55,446 nt of DNA, from assembly GCA_017623675.1 (NCBI GenBank), contig JAGAOO010000079.1, positions 1 to 55,446 on the forward strand. Direction: 5' to 3'. The stretch's first letter is position 1; every line of letters begins with the position of its first letter. The position numbers and the translations under genes were made by a program. Below are positions 48,629-55,446 of this stretch, piece by piece. The notes beneath the pieces are model-generated. The model was not told where the DNA came from. It did no database searches and saw nothing but the letters and a program-made list of their open reading frames with translations. Source of the stretch: Lachnospiraceae bacterium (GTDB taxonomy: Bacteria; Bacillota; Clostridia; Lachnospirales; Lachnospiraceae).

Positions 48629-51604
48629 ATGTCAGAATTAGAACAGGAAATTGAAAAAAGACTGATTGATCAATTAGTGTATGGAGACTCTCAATGGGTG
48701 TATCGGCCGGATTTGAAGACGGAAGAGCAGCTGTGGGCTAATTTTAAATACATTTTAGAACAGAACAATAAAGATAGATTGAACGGAGAGAATCTAACGG
48801 AAGCAGAATTTGAACAGGTAAAGAATCAGTTACAGTTTTCTTCGTTCTATAAGGCTGGCGAATGGTTAGTAGGTGAGAATGGAAAAGTAATGGTTCATGT
48901 TCAAAGAGACACAGAAAGATTACATCTTGTTGTAATGAACCATGAGCATATTGCCGGTGGAAGTAGCGTATATGAAGTGATTAATCAGTACAGTACGCTG
49001 GAATCAGATGAAGAAAATGAATTGGCATCTCAAAATAGGAGATTTGATGTAACGCTTATGATTAATGGGTTACCAATGATTCATATTGAATTAAAGAATA
49101 AGCAGCATTCTTATTTGGAAGCATTTAATCAGATAAAGAAGTATATCGGCGAAGGCAAATTTACCGGCATTTTTTCTGCAGTTCAGATGTTTGTTGTTAG
49201 TAATGGAGTTGATACAAAGTACTTTTCAGCGGCAAGCGATACGGAATTGAATCCTACATTCATGAGTGGCTGGGTGGATAAGGATAATAATCCGGTCGCA
49301 GATTATCTTGATTTTGCAAAATGTGTGCTTCGGATTCCGGAGGCACACGAAATGATTGCAAGGTATACGGTGCTGGACGAAGATGCGAAAAGACTGATTT
49401 TGTTGCGACCATATCAGATTCATGCAATCGAATCTATCCGTGAAGCATCCAAAGCCGGAAAATCAGGGTTTGTATGGCACACGACCGGTTCAGGAAAAAC
49501 ACTTACTTCATATAAGGCGACCAGGAATCTCTTGATGGATATTCCATCGATTAATAAAGCTATTTTCTTAATTGACAGAAAAGATTTGGATACGCAGACA
49601 ACTATGGCATTCCAAGCATATGCAAATAATGATTTGGTGGACGTTGATGAAACGGATAACGTTAATGATTTAAAGAAGAAACTGAAGTCGGACGATAGAC
49701 AGGTTATTGTTACAACTATCCAGAAGCTGCATATACTTGTTTCAAAGCGATTACAAGAGGATACACCGGAGAACAATAAAATTAAGAACCTAAAAATCGC
49801 ATTTGTTGTGGACGAATGTCATAGAGCTGTTACGCCGAATGCGAAAAGAGAGTTAGAGAGGTTCTTTGGTAAATCATTGTGGTTTGGTTTCACAGGGACT
49901 CCTCGTTTTGGAGAGAATCCGTATCCTCAATTGGGTGATTTGCCGCGTACAACAGAAAAGTTGTATGGAGATTGTTTGCACAAATATACCATTCAAAATG
50001 CTATTCATGACAATGCAGTATTGGGATTTCAGGTGGAACATAATGGACCAAAGAATGTTGCAGATGAGACGGACATGAACAATTATAACAATGAGGTTCA
50101 TATGCTAAAGGTTCTGGAGGTGATACTGAACAAGTCATATCACAAGCTGGGATTTCAGAATGGAAGAGGAATGACTTATGAGGGATTACTTACGACGAGT
50201 TCTATCCAGCAGGCGCAGAAGTACTATGAGTTACTTACAAAAGTAAAGAATGGGGAAACGACACTACAGATAGATGAACGGGTTAAGAAGGTGCTTCCGG
50301 ATTTTCCTAAGTTTGCTATTACATATTCTGTATCAGAGAACGAAGAGAATTCAATGGTAAACCATGATAAAATGAAGAATTCTCTTGATGATTACAACAG
50401 AATGTTTGGTACCAAATATGATTTATCACAAATCCAAGGATACAATGCCAATCTGAATAAGCGTCTTGCACGAAAGGATGCAAAGTATAAGAGCAGAAAT
50501 GAACAATTAGATTTAGTTATTGTTGTAGATAGACTTCTTACAGGCTTTGATGCTCCTTGTTTGTCGACAATTTTTATTGATAGACAACCAATGGGACCAC
50601 ATGATTTGATTCAGGCATTTTCAAGAACGAATCGAATTTTCAATAAAATGAAAACATATGGTCAGATAGTGACATTTCAGGCACCGGTATTATTTGAGCA
50701 GAGTGTGGATAAAGCAGTCAAACTATATTCAGCAGGTAGTACGAAAGACGTGATGGTTGCTGAATGGGAAGAGACGGAACCGGCATTTAGAAAAGCACTT
50801 GCGGCACTTCGCATATGTGCAGAGAAGCCATCAGATGTTGTGAGTATGTCAACTAAGGAATTGCGTGTCTTCGTGAAGATGTTCCAGGAATTTGACCGCC
50901 TATTTGCACAACTTAAATCATTTACACAATATGATGCTTCGATGTTAGAAGATTATGGTATTACGGAAGAAGAGTATGACGATTATGTCGGCCATTATTT
51001 GAATGCAAAAGAAAAGATAAAAACGGATCCGGATAATCCTACAGATGAACCGGGTGTTACCGTTGATATTGATTCGGACTATGAATTGATGGCATATAGT
51101 AGCATTAAGATTGATTATGAATACATCATCAATTTGATTCAGAACATTGTATCCCCAAGTGACGGTGAGGAAAATGTCACACCGGAGGAACGTATGAAGA
51201 AGATAGATGAAGTGAAGCAGTATGTTGAGGAACTTCGGAAGGATAATCCAAAGATTGCTGATATTATGACAGGATTGATAGATGAAATTGCAATAGATGA
51301 TAGTAAATTCAGGGGACAGTCAATTCTAAATATTGTCGACACGATGAAGCGTGATTGTATAGATCAGGTTGTATCTGATTTCTGTGATACATGGTATGCA
51401 TCCAAGGAACATGTTATGTATGCTGCAATGCATTATCGAAATGGTGAAATCCCAAATGTGAATGCTATTAAAGAAACGGTTGACTATACAAGTTATAAAG
51501 AGGTAACGGAGAATGCATTACAAAAGTTCAAATTCTATTCGCAGATGATTGCAGATTTGAAAAAAACATTAGAGGAAGAGATTAAGCCACTTATTTATCA
51601 TTAA
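48629..51604 (+). CDS. hsdR: Type I restriction endonuclease subunit HsdR
   Basis: This 991-residue subunit cuts and translocates DNA. The nuclease domain is at the N-terminus (FDVTLMINGLPMIHIELKNK, PD-(D/E)xK type). Helicase motifs follow: FVWHTTGSGKT (near 284), FVVDECHRAV (near 394), FTGTPR and a later VIVVDRLLTGFDAP, then QAFSRTNR. The start at 48629 is chosen because AAAGGAG lies 8 bases upstream and the sequence then matches HsdR. The same frame is open back through the hsdS array, so a fused S-R protein could also be made. Confidence 0.92.
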   Translation: MSELEQEIEKRLIDQLVYGDSQWVYRPDLKTEEQLWANFKYILEQNNKDRLNGENLTEAEFEQVKNQLQFSSFYKAGEWLVGENGKVMVHVQRDTERLHLVVMNHEHIAGGSSVYEVINQYSTLESDEENELASQNRRFDVTLMINGLPMIHIELKNKQHSYLEAFNQIKKYIGEGKFTGIFSAVQMFVVSNGVDTKYFSAASDTELNPTFMSGWVDKDNNPVADYLDFAKCVLRIPEAHEMIARYTVLDEDAKRLILLRPYQIHAIESIREASKAGKSGFVWHTTGSGKTLTSYKATRNLLMDIPSINKAIFLIDRKDLDTQTTMAFQAYANNDLVDVDETDNVNDLKKKLKSDDRQVIVTTIQKLHILVSKRLQEDTPENNKIKNLKIAFVVDECHRAVTPNAKRELERFFGKSLWFGFTGTPRFGENPYPQLGDLPRTTEKLYGDCLHKYTIQNAIHDNAVLGFQVEHNGPKNVADETDMNNYNNEVHMLKVLEVILNKSYHKLGFQNGRGMTYEGLLTTSSIQQAQKYYELLTKVKNGETTLQIDERVKKVLPDFPKFAITYSVSENEENSMVNHDKMKNSLDDYNRMFGTKYDLSQIQGYNANLNKRLARKDAKYKSRNEQLDLVIVVDRLLTGFDAPCLSTIFIDRQPMGPHDLIQAFSRTNRIFNKMKTYGQIVTFQAPVLFEQSVDKAVKLYSAGSTKDVMVAEWEETEPAFRKALAALRICAEKPSDVVSMSTKELRVFVKMFQEFDRLFAQLKSFTQYDASMLEDYGITEEEYDDYVGHYLNAKEKIKTDPDNPTDEPGVTVDIDSDYELMAYSSIKIDYEYIINLIQNIVSPSDGEENVTPEERMKKIDEVKQYVEELRKDNPKIADIMTGLIDEIAIDDSKFRGQSILNIVDTMKRDCIDQVVSDFCDTWYASKEHVMYAAMHYRNGEIPNVNAIKETVDYTSYKEVTENALQKFKFYSQMIADLKKTLEEEIKPLIYH

Positions 51605-51679
51605 TGGGTTGCAAAATGTATCTGAATGGTGCGTGAATGTTTATATCAGCGTAAGTGAGTACAGAAAAAGGAGGTACTT

Positions 51680-52606
51680 ATGCTAAATGATATGAACAAG
51701 GAGACTTTATTCTATGATTATTACAAACAATGGGTAGATGTATATAAAAGAGGTGCTATTCGAGATGCAACGATGTCAAAATACCTAATGACACAGAAAT
51801 GGGTTGAAAAGCTTGTTCCGGATGTGCGGATATCTGAACTTTCAAGAACCGTTTATCAGCAATTATTAAACGATTATGCCAAAGAGCATGAGCGTCAGAC
51901 GACACTTGATTTTCATCATCAGTTAAAGGGAGCAATTTTGGATGCTGTTGATGAAGGGTTGATTGATAGAGACCCGACGAGAAAGGCAATTATAAAAGGA
52001 AAGACACCAAGAGCAAAGAAAATCAAGTATTTGAACCAATTTGAGCTTCATACCTTGATTGCACATTTAGATATTAAGGAAGAAGCAAATTGGGACTGGT
52101 TTATTCTACTTGTTGCTAAAACAGGAATGAGATTCTCGGAAGCACTTGCTATTACCCCTGCGGATTTTGATTTTGCCAGACAAACGCTATCAATTAGCAA
52201 GACGTGGGATTATAAAGGGGATGGAGGATTCTTGCCTACAAAAAACAATTCTTCAGTAAGAAAAATTCAAATCGATTGGCAGATTGTTGTGAAATTTTCG
52301 GAACTTGTAAAAGGGTTGCCTGAAGATAAACCGATTTTTGTAGGTGAAGATAAGATATACAACTCGACAGTAAATGATGTTTTAGCAAGACATTGTAGGG
52401 CTTGTGGAATTTCATCTATTTCAATTCATGGACTTAGACATACACACGCTTCGTTGCTATTGTTTGCGGGAGTATCAATTGCAAGTGTAGCACGACGACT
52501 TGGACATGCAAGTATGACAACAACACAGAAGACATATTTACATATTATCCAGGAGTTGGAGAATAAGGATGTGGATTTGGTAATGCGAACATTATCAGGA
52601 TTGTAA
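51680..52606 (+). CDS. Tyrosine recombinase of the hsd locus (putative HsdS shufflase)
   Basis: This 308-residue phage-integrase-type recombinase has a SAM-like core-binding domain (1-95) and a catalytic domain with R in TGMRFSEAL (near 150), H-x-x-R in HGLRHTH (near 251-254), GHASMTTTQ (near 276) and Tyr in KTYLHI (near 287). Similar recombinases next to hsdS genes shuffle recognition domains and cause phase variation. It is flanked by CAGCGTAAG at 51647 (direct) and 52632 (inverted), the same core that brackets all recognition domains. GGAGG lies 6 bases before the ATG. Its targets are inferred from the repeats. Confidence 0.9.
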   Translation: MLNDMNKETLFYDYYKQWVDVYKRGAIRDATMSKYLMTQKWVEKLVPDVRISELSRTVYQQLLNDYAKEHERQTTLDFHHQLKGAILDAVDEGLIDRDPTRKAIIKGKTPRAKKIKYLNQFELHTLIAHLDIKEEANWDWFILLVAKTGMRFSEALAITPADFDFARQTLSISKTWDYKGDGGFLPTKNNSSVRKIQIDWQIVVKFSELVKGLPEDKPIFVGEDKIYNSTVNDVLARHCRACGISSISIHGLRHTHASLLLFAGVSIASVARRLGHASMTTTQKTYLHIIQELENKDVDLVMRTLSGL

Positions 52607-52673
52607 TTTATTTTATGTAAGAAGTGGAAAGCTTACGCTGGTAGACTTTGTATTAATACATTTTGCCGATGAA

Positions 52674-54344
52674 ATGAAAACATGCAAATATGAGGGGGAT
52701 GATTGTTTGATTCAGAATAATACCGATAAGCCTATTATATTGACAGAGGAAAATATCAAGCATATTAACACGGATGATATAGTTGCATGGACATTTGCTT
52801 CACCGGGAGCAATGGGTCGTCCGGGCGAAATTAGTGTAATTACAGTGCAGGAGAATTCTATGTGCTTATATCGATGTAATTACATATCACATTCAATTGT
52901 TCGGGAAGTGTTAACAAGAAGATTCCCGAATGTATTTAAACGTGATTCAGAAGGATGGAAAAGTATAAGTATGGGAATGGGGAATGCCCTATATTTAAGA
53001 GAGAATCTTGTGTCGGATTTCGAATGTAAGTTACAGGAATCAGGACAACGTATATACTCAAGTCATTTATATTTGCTATATCAAGTGCTTGTCGATAAGA
53101 ATTATTGTGAAGACAGTGGTAAATTTGGTAAGGTGGCTAAGGCTGTTTCTTTGTTTAGGTATAATGAGAATTACTTCATATATGAAATGCTAGATTATTT
53201 TTTGAATTTGCCACCCAAATGTTGGAAGTACTCGACAAAATTAGTGATTGATGAATGTAATATAAGTGCTGAAGTACAGACACTGCAGTATAAAAGTAAT
53301 AATGTAGAAATATGTGTTGAAATGCAAATGCGTGAAAAGAAGAATTGTTATATTATGCAAGACGTGACTATTGAGTATGTTGATACAGAAGGTGGAAAGC
53401 TAACATATAGCTCTCCTAAAAATGTATTCTATCAAAAAGGTGCTATTTTGTATGATAAGCTTATAAAGCTTGTACATGAACGTCCACGATATAAATATAG
53501 TAATCAGATGAAGGATATGATTCTGAAAGACGGAATTAAGCATTTCATTATTGATGGAATGGATTCCAAACTCATGCAGTTTGAGAAAAAAATGGAAAAT
53601 GGACAGTGTCTTTATAAAAGTGATTATCTGGATGGCGAAATATCTATGGGTTATGATGATCAAAGTAGTTCTGAAAACGACAGTTATGAGGATGCTTACA
53701 TTAGGATAATCATTGGTGATTATCTTGAAGTGAAAGCGGTTCATTCTATTGATAAAGAGTTGTATACAAAAATAACGGGTAGAAGACTAATTCGAAGGAT
53801 GCAGGCAAAAGATGTGATGATTCGAACGTCTAATAGAAACTGTATTGAAGTCGATCATAAATTAATAGGAATGACCGCTTATGTTCCTTTGTATGTATCT
53901 AATATCGGATTACAGCAAGTACAGATTAATGTATACTACTGTGAAGTCTGTCAAAGATATTACATTTTGGAGAGTACATATAACAGTCTAAAAAGTCGAG
54001 GTAATATTTGCTGTAGGGTGATTGATGCGAAGAAATTGGTTTATAACAAATATTCAAACTGGGCGACGGAAGCGATAATAAAGCAATATGGATACAATGT
54101 GAACACAAATGAAAATCTTTCGGATTACAAGAGACATGTTATTTTAGAATTCATTATTCAAAATGAAATCATGACGAAAAGTGAAGTAATAGAACACATT
54201 AGCTGGTTGATTCGAACACATATTGACAAACCAAAGTATAGAGATGCGGTTGAGAAATGGACTCGTGATTATGATTACTTGATGGATGGAAAGTCTATTA
54301 TACCTCCAGACAGTATTATTGTGGAAAAATTCTGGAAGAAATAG
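52674..54344 (+). CDS. Large protein of unknown function downstream of the hsd recombinase
   Basis: This 556-residue soluble protein matches no family I recognise. Visible features: a short segment VYYCEVCQRYYILESTYNSL with later CCRV (near 425-455), which could be a small zinc site; many Tyr, Asn and Lys residues; and a helical C-terminal part (YKRHVILEFIIQNEIMTKSE and following) with a KYRDAVEKWTRDYDYLMDG end. The start is uncertain: 52674 has no strong ribosome binding site, while a TTG at 52707 follows GAGGGGG. It lies just beyond the inverted recombination core, so it may be defence-island cargo. Confidence 0.6.
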   Translation: MKTCKYEGDDCLIQNNTDKPIILTEENIKHINTDDIVAWTFASPGAMGRPGEISVITVQENSMCLYRCNYISHSIVREVLTRRFPNVFKRDSEGWKSISMGMGNALYLRENLVSDFECKLQESGQRIYSSHLYLLYQVLVDKNYCEDSGKFGKVAKAVSLFRYNENYFIYEMLDYFLNLPPKCWKYSTKLVIDECNISAEVQTLQYKSNNVEICVEMQMREKKNCYIMQDVTIEYVDTEGGKLTYSSPKNVFYQKGAILYDKLIKLVHERPRYKYSNQMKDMILKDGIKHFIIDGMDSKLMQFEKKMENGQCLYKSDYLDGEISMGYDDQSSSENDSYEDAYIRIIIGDYLEVKAVHSIDKELYTKITGRRLIRRMQAKDVMIRTSNRNCIEVDHKLIGMTAYVPLYVSNIGLQQVQINVYYCEVCQRYYILESTYNSLKSRGNICCRVIDAKKLVYNKYSNWATEAIIKQYGYNVNTNENLSDYKRHVILEFIIQNEIMTKSEVIEHISWLIRTHIDKPKYRDAVEKWTRDYDYLMDGKSIIPPDSIIVEKFWKK

Positions 54345-54439
54345 TATTTGCCATAGTTTGGCAAAGGGTGGGTGTAAAGTGGAAGTGTAGTTAAGCACAT
54401 GTTGAAGCTAAAATTGAATGATTTCGAGGAGGTACAATT

Positions 54440-54616
54440 ATGGATTGGATGGATTTTAACAGAGACGGTGAAGTGGATGCAGCTGAAGAATATCTTGCGG
54501 AAGAAATGCTATGTACAAGCAAAAAAGAACACGAGGCTCTTTTCGGAGATGCTGGTGACTTTGAAGATGATGAGGATGACGAAGAGGATGAATTTGATGA
54601 AGATGAATACGAGTAA
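54440..54616 (+). CDS. Small acidic EF-hand-like protein (58 aa)
   Basis: This short protein has an N-terminal canonical calcium-loop pattern, DFNRDGEVDAAE (D-x-N-x-D-G-x-V-D-x-x-E), then a very acidic tail (EDDEDDEEDEFDEDEYE). GAGGAGG lies 8 bases before the ATG. Single EF-hand peptides of this type are unusual. It follows the unknown 556-residue gene by about 95 bases and might bind calcium or mimic nucleic acid; both are inference. Confidence 0.65.
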   Translation: MDWMDFNRDGEVDAAEEYLAEEMLCTSKKEHEALFGDAGDFEDDEDDEEDEFDEDEYE

Positions 54617-54687
54617 TGCTGATACATTTGATGGTAGGCAGAGAAAGTTTATTAGGTAATCCGATATGCCACATTTTGAACACCTTT

Positions 54688-54718
54688 AAGTCCGGTCGCT
54701 TTCCAAACGATCGGACTT
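54688..54718 (+). terminator. Possible terminator after the EF-hand gene
   Basis: AAGTCCGGTCG pairs with CGATCGGACTT with one bulge; the 3' flank is only partly T-rich (CACTCTTCTT). Confidence 0.45.
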
Positions 54719-54756
54719 CACTCTTCTTCGTGTATAATATAACATGTAGGTAAGAG

Positions 54757-54843
54757 ATGTATGAGAAGTTTGACCAGAACAGAGGAAATCTTCGGGATTT
54801 AAAATGGGATGATGAATTGAACCAGCATTTAGAATGGATTTAA
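54757..54843 (+). CDS. Possible 28-residue peptide
   Basis: ATG at 54757 follows AGGTAAGAG and a TATAAT (54733-54738). The peptide (MYEKFDQNRGNLRDLKWDDE...) is charged and unrecognised. It could equally be a remnant of a larger gene. Confidence 0.3.
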   Translation: MYEKFDQNRGNLRDLKWDDELNQHLEWI

Positions 54844-54886
54844 ACATGGTGTATGTGCCATTTTTTGTTTGCCACTACATAAAAAA

Positions 54887-54978
54887 GTGCAAATGCACAA
54901 AAAATAGTAATGGATATTGAAGCAAAAAAAAGTAAAGTGGTAAAATGGCATTACTAAAATCAGTGCAATGCACAAAAA
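54887..54978. repeat. Pair of short palindromic repeats GTGCA-ATGCAC
   Basis: GTGCAAATGCAC with a following A tract (54887-54904) recurs as GTGCAATGCACAAAAA (54963-54978). They bracket about 58 AT-rich bases with no gene, just before the IS200-like hairpin. Confidence 0.45.
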
Positions 54979-55023
54979 CAAGGAGTCACATCATTGAGAT
55001 TGCGTTAGATGGTATTGAAATAG

Positions 55024-55068
55024 GGCTACCGCAATCCCACTGGCTTTAGACGGTGGGCTAAGGTAGCC
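55024..55068 (+). mobile_element. Subterminal hairpin of an IS200/IS605-like element
   Basis: GGCTACC (55024-55030) pairs with GGTAGCC (55062-55068), and CCCAC (55036-55040) with GTGGG (55053-55057). Such an imperfect hairpin just before a tnpA gene is the usual left-end structure of the IS200 group. Confidence 0.6.
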
Positions 55069-55098
55069 AAAAGTGGTAGCTTGTGCTATGCTTGCGTT

Positions 55099-55413
55099 AT
55101 GGGAACATGGAAATCAAAAAACAGACACAAGTATTTGTTACAGTATCATATTATTTTTGTATGCAAGTATAGAAAGAAATTGCTGTTGTCAAAACAAATA
55201 TCAGATGATAGAAACAGAACCAACGATGTCCATTAGTAAAATAGTAAATCTGATGAAGAGTTATACAACATATCATATTTGGGAAAGATATCCGAATTAT
55301 TTACGAAACATTTCTGGAAAGAGCATACCTTTTGGACGGACGGATATTTTGCCTGCAGTGTAGGAAATGTTTCGGAAGAAATGCTGCGTAAATACATAGA
55401 AAACCAGGGATAG
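55099..55413 (+). pseudogene. tnpA: IS200/IS605-type TnpA transposase remnant
   Basis: The first frame reads KYLLQYHIIFVCKYRKKLLL, typical of Y1 transposases. It then breaks after SKQISDD. The next frame resumes with TEPTMSISKIVNLMKSYTT, YHIWERYP, and a further shift gives KHFWKEHTFWTDGYFACSV, GNVSEEMLRKYIENQG and a stop at 55413. The middle part carrying the catalytic His-x-His motif is deleted and two frame changes are present, so the element cannot move by itself. Confidence 0.8.
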
Positions 55414-55446
55414 AAGGCGGTGACAGTAAGTGTTAAAAGCATATAA

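Larger units (their letters stand above)
45007..52640. repeat. Dispersed CAGCGTAAG core repeats around specificity domains and recombinase
   Basis: The core or a one- or two-base variant occurs at 45007, 45493 (CAGCATAAG), 46907, 47402, 47519, 47972, 48020, 48512 (CAGCATAAG), 48560 (CATCGTAAG), 51647 and, inverted, at 52632-52640. A further CATCGTAAG lies in the gap at 45653. In the coding sites it encodes Q/H-R/H-K at both the start (WEQRK) and end (LHQRK) of each recognition domain, always in the same codon phase. The conserved flanks are longer: TGGGAA before 5' cores, ATCACCCTTCAC before 3' cores. These are the presumed recombination sites. Confidence 0.8.

Noticed and set aside
1-55446. 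CRISPR arrays, ribosomal RNA genes, complete tRNA genes
   Set aside because: No regularly spaced repeats with unique spacers, no rRNA-like sequence and no complete cloverleaf were seen.

Overview
The window looks like chromosomal DNA of a low-GC Gram-positive anaerobe, most probably a Lachnospiraceae-type member of the Clostridia. Supporting signs are strong AGGAGG-type ribosome binding sites, a sortase-anchored SpaA protein, a double FeoA/FeoB system with a FeoB-associated Cys-rich peptide, a TRAM-less rRNA uracil methyltransferase and a Tn1549-like conjugative element. Family calls come from reading protein motifs; no database was searched.

Region 1 (1-17077) is the recombinase-proximal end of an integrative conjugative element. 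It carries the end of a SpaA/Cna-B adhesin, ssb, a split VirB4-like conjugation ATPase, a C39-like peptidase, a replication-type winged-helix protein, phage-like repressors, a repeat-rich protein, a structured RNA region with a tRNA-like fold, a SHOCT-like peptide and a large serine recombinase. An AT-rich insert (7.3-11.5 kb) holds an unrecognised three-gene operon: nitrilase-fold enzyme, coiled-coil protein, helical protein. Two unannotated Fst/par-like type I toxin-antitoxin loci lie on either side (about 2.0 and 11.8 kb); each antisense RNA matches its own toxin start region. The element ends inside an ABC permease gene, which looks truncated by the insertion.

Region 2 (17-43 kb) is mostly core chromosome: ABC transporter, AGCS symporter with an extra inserted domain, AIM24 protein, DtxR-type regulator, lipoprotein, feoA-feoA-feoB-Cys-rich peptide with two matching operator palindromes, SLC13-type permease, a FUSC-like membrane domain fused to a catalytically dead HAD domain, a GGDEF/EAL protein, prfC, NfeD/SPFH pair, rRNA methyltransferase, PutP symporter, SCP2 protein, an acyl-CoA ligase pseudogene, a purine permease, a candidate 185-nt RNA and a WYL regulator.

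Region 3 (43-55.4 kb) is a defence island built around a type I restriction-modification system: hsdM, a half-size hsdS, a DUF3990/DUF3791 toxin-antitoxin-like set, a start-less array of three further hsdS recognition domains that runs in frame into hsdR, and a tyrosine recombinase. The nine-base core CAGCGTAAG (or a one- or two-base variant) occurs at both ends of every recognition domain, always read in the same codon phase as Q-R/H-K. It also flanks the recombinase gene as an inverted pair. This suggests a frame-preserving cassette system for shuffling DNA specificity, which is the most striking feature of the window. Behind it lie a 556-residue protein of unknown function, a tiny acidic EF-hand protein and a decayed IS200-like element.
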